The notes under the pieces were generated by a model. That model made no database searches, had not been told where the DNA came from, and was given only the letters and a program-made list of their open reading frames with translations. Source: JACPNO01 sp963825405 (GTDB lineage: Bacteria; Acidobacteriota; Terriglobia; Bryobacterales; Bryobacteraceae). Taken from it: 64,000 nucleotides of DNA. Positions 47,439 through 55,889 of this stretch are shown in pieces. Location of the stretch: NCBI GenBank assembly GCA_963825405.1, contig CAWGTB010000005.1, positions 434,001-498,000 on the forward strand, given 5' to 3'. The stretch's first letter is position 1; every line of letters starts with the position of its first letter. A program made the position numbers and the translations under genes.

Positions 47439-47968
47439 CCCGCGCCCGAGCCGTCTCGATTCTCTCCGCGCCGGATTATCAGTTGATGCGCCGCGTGAAC
47501 CGTTGGCGCGCGCCGCGATGGGTGCGCTGGTGGTCGATCGGCGCCACGCGCGCCGGCGACGGTTGGCTGTGGAGTTTGTGCGGTGTGGCGCTACTGGCTT
47601 CGCACGACGCGGATCGCTACGCTGCGGTGGTGGCAGCGCTGCTCGCGGCGGCGATGGGCATCGTCGTATTCCGCGTGCTGAAAAAAGCCGTGGGACGCAG
47701 GCGGCCTTGCGTGATTGAGCCGCACTGCTGGGCGACGCTGCTGCCGCCGGATCAATTTTCGTTTCCTTCGGGGCACTCGATTACGGCTTTCGCCGTGGCA
47801 GTGTCGCTGGGGTATTTCTATCCACCGCTGCTGGCCGGGTTGCTGTTCTGCGCGGCGAGTGTGGCCATATCGCGCATTCTGCTGGGCATGCATTTTCTGA
47901 CCGATGTGCTGGCCGGCTCCGCGCTGGGCGTGGCTTTGGGATATAGCGCCGCGCTACTGATACGCTGA
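47435..47968 (+). CDS. PAP2-family membrane phosphatase
   Basis: 177 residues. The three PAP2 motifs are present: KKAVGRRRPC (KxxxxxxRP), FPSGHS and SRILLGMHFLTDVLAG (SRxxxxxHxxxD). Three to four membrane spans lie between and after them. It probably dephosphorylates a lipid phosphate such as undecaprenyl diphosphate or phosphatidic acid. The start overlaps the PHP gene by 4 nt (ATGA); the end overlaps the convergent ThuA gene by 15 nt. Confidence 0.9.
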   Translation: MTRARAVSILSAPDYQLMRRVNRWRAPRWVRWWSIGATRAGDGWLWSLCGVALLASHDADRYAAVVAALLAAAMGIVVFRVLKKAVGRRRPCVIEPHCWATLLPPDQFSFPSGHSITAFAVAVSLGYFYPPLLAGLLFCAASVAISRILLGMHFLTDVLAGSALGVALGYSAALLIR

Positions 47969-48940
47969 CGGCTTCACGCCTTTGCGAAATCCGTCGAAGG
48001 CAAAAGGCAGCGGATGGTACTCGCCCACCAGGTCGACGTTGGCGCGGGCGGGAATCTTGGCTTCCCAGCCTAACGTCCAATAACACGCGTTGACAATCAA
48101 GCGGCGCAGCGATTCATTTTGCAAATCCTGCGACCCGCCCATCGTGGTCGTAAACGTTCGCGCGGTTTTGTAAGTCTTCACCCAGGCCACCGGCATCATC
48201 GGATTGTTCTGCGCGCCGGCGGCGGGTTTGTCGGTGGGCTGCATGCCGTCGAGCACCTGGCCCAGAATGAGCGGCACGCTGTCGCCGGGCAGAGGGAGGC
48301 GCACTTTGTACACATCCGTCGGCCCCCAAATCGCGCCATCGGCGATGCCGCGCAGAATGCGATGATTGCGCTGGCCTTCGGCAATCACGCCGCGCGTGCT
48401 TTGCTTGCCGTGCTGGCCGTGATGGCTGATCCACGTCTCGCCGAGAACCTGGCGCCCGAAGCCGCCTTCCCACTCTTTGCTGTTCCAGGTCCAACGCTGG
48501 TAGGTCGGGCTGGTCTTGATCTCGAAAGCATGAGTCGCGGTGCGCAGGGCGACGATGGGCCGGCCAGATTCGACGTAATCGACGATGTGCTTCATCTGAT
48601 CGTCCGGTAAATCGCGGAAGCGCGTGAACAGGATGAGCAGATCGGCGGTGTCGAGGGCTTCGAGACCCGGGATATTATCGTGGCGGTCGGGTGCGATGGC
48701 GCCGGTAGCGGGATCGATTGCGAACAGCACCGTGCAGGTAAAGCCGTGATGCGTGGCCAGGATTTTGGCTAATTGCGGCAGGGCTTCTTCGGAGCGGTAT
48801 TCATCATCGCCGCTCACCAGCACGATGTGTTTGCCCTTGCCTGGACCATCGGCTCCCTGGAAGACAATGCCCGGGCCGGCAGCGTCGCAGAATCCTGTCG
48901 ACAACAACCACAGCAACGCGACCCAGGCGGCGAATTTCAT
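47954..48940 (-). CDS. ThuA-like domain protein, exported
   Basis: About 328 residues from MKFAAWVALLWLLSTG, a signal peptide; a longer frame is shadow of the TPR gene. ThuA-like core (glutamine-amidotransferase fold): KHIVLVSGDDEYRSEEALPQLAKILA, LDTADLLILFTRFRDLPDDQMKHIVDYVESGRPIVALRTATHAF, and HPLPFAFDG near the end. A catalytic Cys at the amidotransferase elbow is not evident. ThuA proteins of this secreted type often sit near sugar-catabolism genes in Acidobacteria and Planctomycetes. It lies 7 nt after the TPR gene. Confidence 0.82.
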   Translation of the reverse strand: MKFAAWVALLWLLSTGFCDAAGPGIVFQGADGPGKGKHIVLVSGDDEYRSEEALPQLAKILATHHGFTCTVLFAIDPATGAIAPDRHDNIPGLEALDTADLLILFTRFRDLPDDQMKHIVDYVESGRPIVALRTATHAFEIKTSPTYQRWTWNSKEWEGGFGRQVLGETWISHHGQHGKQSTRGVIAEGQRNHRILRGIADGAIWGPTDVYKVRLPLPGDSVPLILGQVLDGMQPTDKPAAGAQNNPMMPVAWVKTYKTARTFTTTMGGSQDLQNESLRRLIVNACYWTLGWEAKIPARANVDLVGEYHPLPFAFDGFRKGVKPSAYQ

Positions 48941-48947
48941 GGCGCGG

Positions 48948-49262
48948 CTATCCCAGAATGTCCAGCGCGGCTTGCAGTTCTTCGCGCGTATGCGCATCGC
49001 CGACCTGACCACTGACTTCGATGCCGCGGCTATAGATGGCGCGCGCTTCCTCCACGCGCCCAAGTTTTTCCAGCGCTTGGCCGCCGTGATAGTAGGCCGC
49101 AACATATTGCGGATTCGCCGTCAGCAGATTCTGGAACTCAGTGACCGCCGTGTCAAGCGCGCCGGAATTGGCATATTCCATCGCGAGCCCATAGCGCGCG
49201 AAACTGTCGCCGGGATTAGCGGCGAGCATATTTTTTAGGATTTCCAGGCGATTGACCGGCAT
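48948..49262 (-). CDS. Small TPR protein
   Basis: 104 residues, about two and a half tetratricopeptide repeats (FARYGLAMEYANSGALDTAVTEFQNLLTANP and YVAAYYHGGQALEKLGRVEEARAIYSRGIEV). No signal peptide. It is likely a cytoplasmic protein-protein adaptor. It lies directly upstream of the ThuA gene (7 nt) and is divergent to the cysteine-motif gene across a 35-nt gap. Confidence 0.82.
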   Translation of the reverse strand: MPVNRLEILKNMLAANPGDSFARYGLAMEYANSGALDTAVTEFQNLLTANPQYVAAYYHGGQALEKLGRVEEARAIYSRGIEVSGQVGDAHTREELQAALDILG

Positions 49263-49297
49263 CGGGGATTCAAAGTCTCTGTGCTACTATACCTCGG

Positions 49298-49713
49298 ATG
49301 GCGTGCCCCTTCTTTCATCCGGCCGAGGAAGAATTTTTGGATGCGCCGGGATGGCACCCGCTGGGCGACGCGCATCGCGGCGTTTGCCGGGCGAACCCGC
49401 ACGAACCGTTTCAACCATCTGACATTATGCTGCGGGACTTGTGCAATCTGGGCTATGCCGCGCAACAGTGCGGCCGTTTTCCGGCAAACGACGGCGCCGA
49501 TGCGGTGCGGTTCACGATCGCGCGCGATGACAGCGGCGTGATCGGCTTGTACCACGTGGCGGAGAAAAATCACTTGCCGCATTCCCACGGCCCGCTGGAA
49601 TATTCGCGCGCCGCAGGCGCGTTCACGCGTCGCGCACGACAGACGCGATGCTGCAGCGGCAAGCCGAAGCGTATCTGGCGAGCTATCTGCGCAGACAACA
49701 GCATGCAGCCTAA
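49298..49713 (+). CDS. Small four-cysteine protein of unknown function, frame broken once
   Basis: About 138 residues. Four cysteines are spaced at residues 3, 30, 49 and 58 (ACPFFHP, GVCRANP, DLCNLGYA, QCGRFP), then DAVRFTIARDDSGVIGLYHV. The spacing could bind an Fe-S cluster or zinc. The last part, with AMLQRQAEAYLASYLRRQ, is in another frame; one missing base near 49620-49632 joins it and gives a stop at 49713. I do not know the family name. The stop overlaps the thioesterase start by 11 nt. Start ATG follows a 35-nt gap. Confidence 0.65.
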
Positions 49714-50179
49714 GCCTGTTCGCGAATCGGCGTCGGAATATTCCGAGCTGGCGCTTCCCAACGATGCTAATCTGCTGGGCAATTTACTGGGCGGAAAAGT
49801 AATGCACCTGGTGGACGTGGCCGCTGCGCTGGCTGCGATTCGCCATGCGCGCTGCCCGGTGGTGACGGCGTCGGTCGATTACATGAATTTCCTGCACCCG
49901 GTGAAGATCGGCCAACTGGTGCTGCTGCGGTCGTCGGTGAACCGGGCGTTTCGTACATCGATGGAAGTGGGCGTGAAAATTTTTGTGGAAGACCTCACCA
50001 CCGGCGAGCGGCGGCACACGTCTTCGGCTTATCTGACGTTCGTGGCGCTCGATCCGCACGGCAATCGCGTGCCGGTGCCGCAGGTGATTCCGGAGACGGA
50101 AGACGAAAAACGCCGCTACGCGGATGCCGATAAACGGCGTACCTACCGCCTGGAAATGCGCGGAAAATCCCGCGCTTAG
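49703..50179 (+). CDS. Acyl-CoA thioesterase, YciA/BFIT hotdog type
   Basis: 158 residues from MQPKPV; a longer open frame runs back into the upstream gene and is rejected. Hotdog fold with the family active-site string: PNDANLLGNLLGGKVMHLVDVAAALAA (Asn and Asp ligands), TASVDYMNFLHPVKIGQLVLL and SSAYLTFVALDPHG. It hydrolyses acyl-CoA in the cytoplasm; chain preference is unknown. It overlaps the four-cysteine gene by 11 nt and the convergent Hfq-like gene by 4 nt. Confidence 0.88.
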   Translation: MQPKPVRESASEYSELALPNDANLLGNLLGGKVMHLVDVAAALAAIRHARCPVVTASVDYMNFLHPVKIGQLVLLRSSVNRAFRTSMEVGVKIFVEDLTTGERRHTSSAYLTFVALDPHGNRVPVPQVIPETEDEKRRYADADKRRTYRLEMRGKSRA

Positions 50180-50481
50180 GCCGTCTCGTCCTTGTACATG
50201 TACTTGATATTGGGCTTATACAACAGCAGGTTCGGGCCTTCGGTACGGTTGATTTTCAAGCAGCTTTTGTCATACCACTCGATGACCCCGTGCAGCGTTT
50301 CGCCATCGCGCAGCACGAACACCATGGGCGTTTTGGACTGCATCTGCTTGACGTAGTAAAAATTCTCCGCGTTGGTCTGGTCCGGCGGCACAGGTTTCTT
50401 GGTAGGCGCCCGCCGCGGAGCTATTTGCTCCTTAATCTCGTTGAAGGACGGACGAATGAGTTTTCGGTTAACAGACTCCAC
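50176..50481 (-). CDS. Hfq-like Sm-fold RNA-binding protein (atypical)
   Basis: 101 residues. After a basic linker of 37 residues comes the Sm core: NAENFYYVKQMQSKTPMVFVLRDGETLHGVIEWYDKSCLKI (Sm1-type, VFVLRDG...GVIEWYD) and NLLLYKPNIKYMYK, matching the position of the Hfq Sm2 motif YKHAIS but with PNIKYM in place of HAIS. The classical proximal-face Lys-His is therefore changed. Hfq rings bind sRNA and mRNA A/U tracts. I see this form as the version common in Acidobacteria. It lies just before the T6SS genes and shares their strand, but 330 nt separate them. Confidence 0.78.
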   Translation of the reverse strand: MESVNRKLIRPSFNEIKEQIAPRRAPTKKPVPPDQTNAENFYYVKQMQSKTPMVFVLRDGETLHGVIEWYDKSCLKINRTEGPNLLLYKPNIKYMYKDETA

Positions 50482-50591
50482 GGGCCACCTTCCTAGAAAA
50501 GTATGATTTCAGTTGGTCGTTGGTTCAGATGTTCAGCTTGATTTCATAAATAACACAATGAGGCGGCGGGTGGCAATGCGGAGGGAATCGC

Positions 50592-50612
50592 GGGCGGGTT
50601 TGAAACCCGCCC
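50592..50612. repeat. Palindromic repeat, copy 2
   Basis: GGGCGGGTTT, one base, AAACCCGCCC: a perfect 10-bp inverted repeat, identical in its arms to the copy at 50787-50807 and containing the 9-bp arms of 44289-44307. No T-run follows. It flanks the PAAR remnants on their left side. REP-like dispersed element; I know this palindrome as frequent in Solibacter-type genomes only from memory. Confidence 0.75.
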
Positions 50613-50614
50613 CT

Positions 50615-50785
50615 ACAGGCGACGCAGCACGGCGGCAGAATGGGTCCGCCGGCGTGCGGAGTCGGCGATCGGCGGGCAAGCCGAGCACAGTCACCCCGCC
50701 ATGCGCGCCGGCGAGCATGCCGACGGCAATCAACGTCACGCAGCAAGGCGGCAGAATGGACTCGGCGATCGGCTGATGCATCGTA
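50615..50785 (-). pseudogene. Fragments of duplicated PAAR-type sequence
   Basis: In the minus direction, pieces of the PAAR gene reappear after its stop. One piece reads ESILPPCCVTLIAVGM followed by AHGGVTVLGLPADRR, matching PILPPCCVTVIVGGM and AHGGVIVLGLPTV of the intact gene with an internal deletion. A second, in another frame, again carries the GGPILPPCC coding string (50620-50655). It is two partial, degraded copies between two palindromic repeats. No start or continuous frame. The remaining bases of the 50482-50811 interval hold no gene I can support. Confidence 0.65.
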
Positions 50786-50786
50786 G

Positions 50787-50807
50787 GGGCGGGTTTCAAA
50801 CCCGCCC
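50787..50807. repeat. Palindromic repeat, copy 3
   Basis: The same 10-bp arms (GGGCGGGTTT / AAACCCGCCC) around one base, starting right after the stop region of the intact PAAR gene. Preceded by TA as in the mirror of copy 2. It could serve as a terminator for the PAAR end of the T6SS operon, but there is no T-run on the minus-strand exit side. Confidence 0.75.
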
Positions 50808-50811
50808 TTCC

Positions 50812-51102
50812 TCACCCGCCGATAATCACCGTGGGCAGGCCGAGCACAATCACCCCGCCGTGCGCGGTCATATCGCCGATGCGCGCGGCAGGCATTCCGC
50901 CGATCATGACGGACGTCGAGCCCTGTGCGATTACATCCGGTGGACCAACGCAGGTCAACATGTCGCTGATGCGGGCGGCGGGCATGCCGCCGACAATCAC
51001 CGTCACGCAACACGGCGGCAGAATGGGTCCGCCCACGTGCGGGACAACGCCCGTGACCATTGGACAAACGTGCATATCGCCTACTCTGGCTGCCGGTGGC
51101 AT
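50812..51102 (-). CDS. PAAR-domain spike-tip protein of the T6SS
   Basis: 96 residues. PAAR repeats: MPPAARVGDMHVCPM, GGMPAARISDMLTC and GGMPAARIGDMTAHGG, with conserved Cys/His that would hold zinc. PAAR proteins form a cone that caps VgrG and sharpens the spike, and can carry effectors. This one has no extra domain, so it is a naked tip. It follows vgrG by 13 nt in the same direction. Degraded copies of its coding sequence follow downstream. Confidence 0.93.
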   Translation of the reverse strand: MPPAARVGDMHVCPMVTGVVPHVGGPILPPCCVTVIVGGMPAARISDMLTCVGPPDVIAQGSTSVMIGGMPAARIGDMTAHGGVIVLGLPTVIIGG

Positions 51103-51115
51103 GATTTAAATCCCC

Positions 51116-53224
51116 CTACGAGAGTTTCATAAATTGGCTGCCGTCATCGGCCTTGTCAGGATCATCGGGCGAATCGGGCGAGCTGGGATTGGCGCTGGGA
51201 GCGGAGCCGGGAGCGCCGCCGCTATTGATCAACACCATCGTTCCCTGAATGGCGACGCCGGCCGCCGAAATATCCACGAAGCTGCCTCCGGCGATCAGGG
51301 TAAGCTGCGCGCCGGCTTCGATTACCGCCGTCATCCCCGCTTTGATGTGAATGATCGCGCCGGCATCTAACGCGTAGTTCATGCCGATTTTCTCGTCGTG
51401 ATTCATGGTCACATCCACCGAGTGGCTACCACTGATTTTCTCCTTCAGGTCCTGCTGCACGGCGAGCGACATGTTCCCGTTGATCTTTTCCTTGTGATCG
51501 CCGCCGACGCTTAGCGATTTACCGCCGCCTACGCTCTCCAGTTGATCTTCCTTGACGATGAGGTGGCGGCGCGCTCCCACAAATTCGCGCGATTCCATCT
51601 TGACGCGCTCGTCCTTGTCCATTTCGGCATGCAGGAAGACCTGCTCACCGCCCTTGATATCTTCAAAACGAAGCTCGTTGAAATTGCTGGTGGTACCGCC
51701 CTTGGAGCTGCGGCTTTTGACGGTGGAAACGGTCTTGTGATCGGGCAGCGTATAAGGCGGCATTTCGCGCGCGTTGTAGACGCTGCCGATGACGATGGGC
51801 CGGTCGGGATCGCCTTCCAGGAAATCGACAATGACTTCCTGGCCGATGCGTGGAATTTGAATCGCGCCCCAATTGGTTCCCGCCCAGGGCGTGCCGACGC
51901 GCACCCAGCAGGAGCTGTCGGCGTCGTGCTTGCCTTGCCGGTCCCAGTGAAACTGCACTTTCACGCGGCCGTATTTGTCGGTGAAAATTTCCTCGCCGTC
52001 CGGACCTTCGACAATCGCGGTCTGCGTGCCGTGCACGGTGGGCTTGGGCGTCAGGCGCTGCGGGCGAAACGGCAGAGCCAGCGGGATGCACGTAAAACTG
52101 TTGCTGTAGTGCTGGCTATCGGGCTTGCCGGTTTCATAGGTCTCGCGGGCGCTATGAGTGACCGACGTGAAGACGTATTGGCCGTTGCCGTTGAAGTGCC
52201 GGGTGAGCGTGAACTTGTAGCCGGACATGAGCTGGCGGCAATTGCTGTCGCCGCGAATTACCAACGAAGGCAGCGCCTCCTGCTGCATCCGAATGCCGAC
52301 AGTGCGCAGGTTGTCTTCGAAGATTTTCTGCAGCTTGTCGGGCTGCTGGCCGCCGCCTTTATCGATGCCGTCGAAGCGCTGGGCATAGGCGCCGGGATAA
52401 TCGTACAGCTCCAGCTTGTCGTTGTTGCCAACTTTGAGCTGGTGCGTCACTTTGCCCACTTCGACTGTGGGCAGAATGGTTTTCTCCGTCTCCAGATGCT
52501 TGTGGGGCAGCTCGAAGTGGTGGTCCCAGAGCGTGGTCTTGCCGGAGCGCAGCTCTTGCATTTTTTCCCACGCGCTGATGCGCTCTTCCTCGCGCGCGCC
52601 GCCTTCCACTTGCTCGAAGATCAATTTTGAATCCCAGGGAATTTCCGGATGGGACTGCGGCGTATTGGCCAGCACCATCTTGTGGCCGTCTTTGGTGTGC
52701 TTGAAGAAGTAGTAAATTCCCTCCTCTTCCATTAAGCGGGAGGCGAACTCGAAATCGGTTTCGCGATATTGCACGCAGTATTCGCGCTGCTCGAAGTCGC
52801 CGCGAATTTCAAACTCGACGTCGATACCGGTGAGCACTTCCTTCAAAATGTCGGGAACGGTCTTGTGCTGAAAAATGCGGCTCTGCACTTTGCGGGTGAG
52901 CAGCCAGAGCATCGGCACCATTTGGATCTGATAAGAAGTCAGGCGATCATCCTGGCTGCCTTGCGAAACGGCGGCAGTGATGCCGTTGAAGTAGTGGCTT
53001 TGGTCAGCGCTATATTTTCCGCCGCGGCCCACGCGCACGGTGATCTTTTGTCCAAGCAGCTTCTCAAATTGAATTTCCTGATCGTTTTCCGCCACCAGGT
53101 CCAGATGAAAATGAAACAACTGCGAGATGCCCTCCTGCCCGGAGAATCCGGTGAGCAGCAGCTTGTCCGGACCCAGGGGAGTGGTGACTTCCAGTATCCG
53201 GTTTTCTTGAATATAGTTCGCCAT
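51116..53224 (-). CDS. vgrG: T6SS spike protein VgrG (TssI)
   Basis: 702 residues. N-terminal gp27-like part (LLTGFSGQEGISQLFHFHLDLVAEN to DFEFASRLMEEEGIYYFF), OB-fold/gp5 part (TDKYGRVKVQFHWDRQGKHDADSSCWVRVGTPWAG, EVIVDFLEGDPDRPIVIGSVYN), then a beta-helix of valine/glycine repeats (ESVGGGKSLSVGGDHKEKINGN). The last 30 residues are a Pro/Ser/Asp-rich tail ending in QFMKLS. No toxin domain is seen, so this is not an evolved VgrG with a known effector. It lies after clpV (20 nt) and before PAAR. Confidence 0.96.
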   Translation of the reverse strand: MANYIQENRILEVTTPLGPDKLLLTGFSGQEGISQLFHFHLDLVAENDQEIQFEKLLGQKITVRVGRGGKYSADQSHYFNGITAAVSQGSQDDRLTSYQIQMVPMLWLLTRKVQSRIFQHKTVPDILKEVLTGIDVEFEIRGDFEQREYCVQYRETDFEFASRLMEEEGIYYFFKHTKDGHKMVLANTPQSHPEIPWDSKLIFEQVEGGAREEERISAWEKMQELRSGKTTLWDHHFELPHKHLETEKTILPTVEVGKVTHQLKVGNNDKLELYDYPGAYAQRFDGIDKGGGQQPDKLQKIFEDNLRTVGIRMQQEALPSLVIRGDSNCRQLMSGYKFTLTRHFNGNGQYVFTSVTHSARETYETGKPDSQHYSNSFTCIPLALPFRPQRLTPKPTVHGTQTAIVEGPDGEEIFTDKYGRVKVQFHWDRQGKHDADSSCWVRVGTPWAGTNWGAIQIPRIGQEVIVDFLEGDPDRPIVIGSVYNAREMPPYTLPDHKTVSTVKSRSSKGGTTSNFNELRFEDIKGGEQVFLHAEMDKDERVKMESREFVGARRHLIVKEDQLESVGGGKSLSVGGDHKEKINGNMSLAVQQDLKEKISGSHSVDVTMNHDEKIGMNYALDAGAIIHIKAGMTAVIEAGAQLTLIAGGSFVDISAAGVAIQGTMVLINSGGAPGSAPSANPSSPDSPDDPDKADDGSQFMKLS

Positions 53225-53244
53225 GTTGCCCTCCAGCCGGACGG

Positions 53245-55878
53245 CTATTGGTACACGAACGAGCCATCCGGTCCGATGCTGACGCGAATCGCTTCCATCC
53301 TCTGACGTTCCGCCATACGTCCCAGAATTTGGCGCGAGATTTCCGGCAGCAGCGTGTTGGTGAGGATGTTATCCACGTTGCGCGCGCCGCTTTCGACTTC
53401 GGTGCAGCGCTTGGCTACTTCATCGATGACCGCGGGATCGTAGGTTAATTGAATCTTGTGCGTCTCCGCGAGGCGCCGCTGAATCTTGGCCAGCTTGAGG
53501 GTGATAATTTTCTTGAGCGCTTCGTCGCGCACCGGAAAATAGGGGATGACGACCATGCGCCCCAGGAAAGCCGGCTTGAAAATTTTGTTGAGCTCGGGTT
53601 TGAGGGCTTTCACCAGGCCTTCGGCGCTGGGCATGGTTTCCGGGTCGGCGGTGAGCTTCATGAGCGTGTCGGTGCCGGCATTCGAAGTAAGCAGGATGAT
53701 GGTGTTGCGGAAATCGATTTCGCGGCCTTCGCCGTCTTCCATCTTGCCTTTGTCGAACACTTGGAAAAATAGTTCGAGCACGTCGGGGTGGGCTTTTTCC
53801 ACTTCATCCAGCAGCACGACTGAATACGGACGCCGGCGCACAGCTTCGGTGAGCACGCCGCCTTCGCCATAGCCGACGTATCCGGGAGGCGAGCCCTTGA
53901 GCGTGGATACCGTATGCGACTCCTGAAACTCCGACATGTTAATCGTGATCAGGTTGCGATCGCCGCCGTATAACTGGTCGGCTAGCGCCAGCGCGGTTTC
54001 CGTTTTGCCGACACCCGATGGCCCGACGAGCATGAACACGCCGACTGGTTTATCAGGATCTTCGAGACCAGCGCGTGACGTCCGAATGCGTTCGCTGATC
54101 CCCGCCAGCGCGTGGCCTTGACCGATGACGCGGCTGCCCAGGTGCTCATGCAGCTTCAGCACCGTGGCGATTTCGTCCTTCAGCATTTTGCCCACGGGAA
54201 TGCCGGTCCAGCCAGAGATCACGTCGCCGATAATCTGTGCATCGACGCACACGCGAATCAGCGGGGTCTCGCCTTGCACGGTTTCGAGCTCGGCGTTGAG
54301 CTTGGCGAGCTCGGTGCTCAGGGCGGGATCGGGCGCGGACTCGAGCTTAGCGCGCACTTCGCGGATGCGATTCACCAGCTCGCGTTCCGTGTCCCACCGC
54401 GCGCGCAGCCCGGCGATTTTTCCTTCTGTTTCGGTTTTGAGCGTCGCGATCTGCCCGAGGCGCTCGGCGTGATCGGCGCCCAAGGCTGTTTCACGATCTA
54501 AAACGCGCGCTTGCACGACGAGATCGTCAAGCTGCCGCATGGCGTCTTCGAGCGCCGCGGGCATGGAGTTTTGCCCCAGTGCCAGGCGTGCGCAAGCGGT
54601 GTCCAGCACGCTGACGGCTTTATCGGGAAGCTGGCGATCCGGCAGATAACGGTGGGAGAGGCGGACGGCGGAGAACAGCCCTTCGTCCAGAATGCGGACG
54701 TTGTGATGCTTCTCCATGGCAGGCACCAGGCCGCGCAGCATGGTGCGGCACTGCGTCTCCGTGGGCTCCTCGACTTTGACCACTTGGAAGCGGCGGGCGA
54801 GTGCGGCGTCCTTTTCGAAATATTTCTTATATTCGGACCACGTGGTGGCGGCGATGGTCCGCAGCTCGCCGCGCGCCAGCGCCGGCTTGAGCAGGTTGGC
54901 GGCGTCGTTCTGCCCCGCTTGCCCGCCGGCCCCGATCATGGTGTGCGCTTCATCGATGAACAGAATGATCGGCGTGGGCGATGACTTCACTTCTTCGATG
55001 AGTCCCTTGAGGCGATTCTCGAATTCGCCTTTCACGCCCGCGCCGGCTTGCAGCAGTGCGAGATCGAGCGTGCGCAGCGTTACGTTGGCCAGCGGCGGCG
55101 GAACATCTCCATTGGCGATGCGCAGCGCGAAGCCTTCCACCACGGCCGTCTTGCCGACTCCTGCTTCCCCGGTGAGAATCGGATTATTCTGGCGGCGCCG
55201 CGTCAGGATATCGATTACCTGCCGGATTTCGGCGTCGCGCCCCAGCACGGGATCGATTTTGCCTTTCTTGGCATTGCCGGTGAGATCGACGGTGTACTGA
55301 TCGAGATTGGGCGTCTTGCCGCCGGTGCCGCGTTTCGGTACTCCAGCTTCACCCGGCGCTTGATCCGCGCCGTCATCTTCGCCGGCAGCAGCGGTGATCG
55401 AATCTTCATGCGAGCCCGCAACAATCTTCAGCAAATCCTGGCGCAATGCATCGGGCTGAATCTTCTGCAACTCCTTGCTGACTTCGCGGACAATGCGCGC
55501 CAGCTCCGGCCGCGAGAATAGCGCAGCCACCGTGAAACCCGAGCGAATTTGCGCCGCGCCATAATCGACCGAGCCCAGCAACCAGGCTTCGGTGAGCATT
55601 TCAACCAGCATCTGGCTGAGCACGGGGCCACGGCCGTTGCCGGTCTTCATCCGGTCGAGACTGCGCGTCAACTCTGCAGCCAGTTTGGATTTGTCGACGC
55701 CGTAGTGGCGCAGGATACGGAGCAGGTCGCTGTCGGTCGCGTCCAGCAGCTTCATCAGATAGTGCTCGATCTCCACCTCATAATGAGTGCGCGAGGAGCA
55801 CAGCCCGACCGCGGATTCGAGCGCGTTGCGCGTGGTCTCGTTCACTTTTCCGAAAAAGAATTTCCAGTTTTGTAGCAT
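53245..55878 (-). CDS. clpV: T6SS sheath-recycling AAA+ ATPase ClpV (TssH)
   Basis: 877 residues from MLQNWK at 55878; the open frame extends into tssG but has no support there. N-domain (ESAVGLCSSRTHYEVEIEHYLMKLLDA), two AAA+ modules with Walker A GEAGVGKTAV and GPSGVGKTET, Walker B regions ILFIDEAHTMIGAGG and VVLLDEVEKAHPDV, arginine-finger string near LTSNAGTD and a C-terminal ClpB-like small domain. ClpV pulls apart contracted TssBC sheaths. It follows tssG by 11 nt. The residues before the first AAA+ include an acidic linker (GEDDGADQAPGE). Confidence 0.95.
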   Translation of the reverse strand: MLQNWKFFFGKVNETTRNALESAVGLCSSRTHYEVEIEHYLMKLLDATDSDLLRILRHYGVDKSKLAAELTRSLDRMKTGNGRGPVLSQMLVEMLTEAWLLGSVDYGAAQIRSGFTVAALFSRPELARIVREVSKELQKIQPDALRQDLLKIVAGSHEDSITAAAGEDDGADQAPGEAGVPKRGTGGKTPNLDQYTVDLTGNAKKGKIDPVLGRDAEIRQVIDILTRRRQNNPILTGEAGVGKTAVVEGFALRIANGDVPPPLANVTLRTLDLALLQAGAGVKGEFENRLKGLIEEVKSSPTPIILFIDEAHTMIGAGGQAGQNDAANLLKPALARGELRTIAATTWSEYKKYFEKDAALARRFQVVKVEEPTETQCRTMLRGLVPAMEKHHNVRILDEGLFSAVRLSHRYLPDRQLPDKAVSVLDTACARLALGQNSMPAALEDAMRQLDDLVVQARVLDRETALGADHAERLGQIATLKTETEGKIAGLRARWDTERELVNRIREVRAKLESAPDPALSTELAKLNAELETVQGETPLIRVCVDAQIIGDVISGWTGIPVGKMLKDEIATVLKLHEHLGSRVIGQGHALAGISERIRTSRAGLEDPDKPVGVFMLVGPSGVGKTETALALADQLYGGDRNLITINMSEFQESHTVSTLKGSPPGYVGYGEGGVLTEAVRRRPYSVVLLDEVEKAHPDVLELFFQVFDKGKMEDGEGREIDFRNTIILLTSNAGTDTLMKLTADPETMPSAEGLVKALKPELNKIFKPAFLGRMVVIPYFPVRDEALKKIITLKLAKIQRRLAETHKIQLTYDPAVIDEVAKRCTEVESGARNVDNILTNTLLPEISRQILGRMAERQRMEAIRVSIGPDGSFVYQ

Positions 55879-55889
55879 GGCGAATCCTC

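Noticed and set aside
50533..50799. Open frame downstream of PAAR as a separate gene
   Set aside because: It reads through PAAR remnants and a palindromic repeat; no start site, no continuous family similarity.
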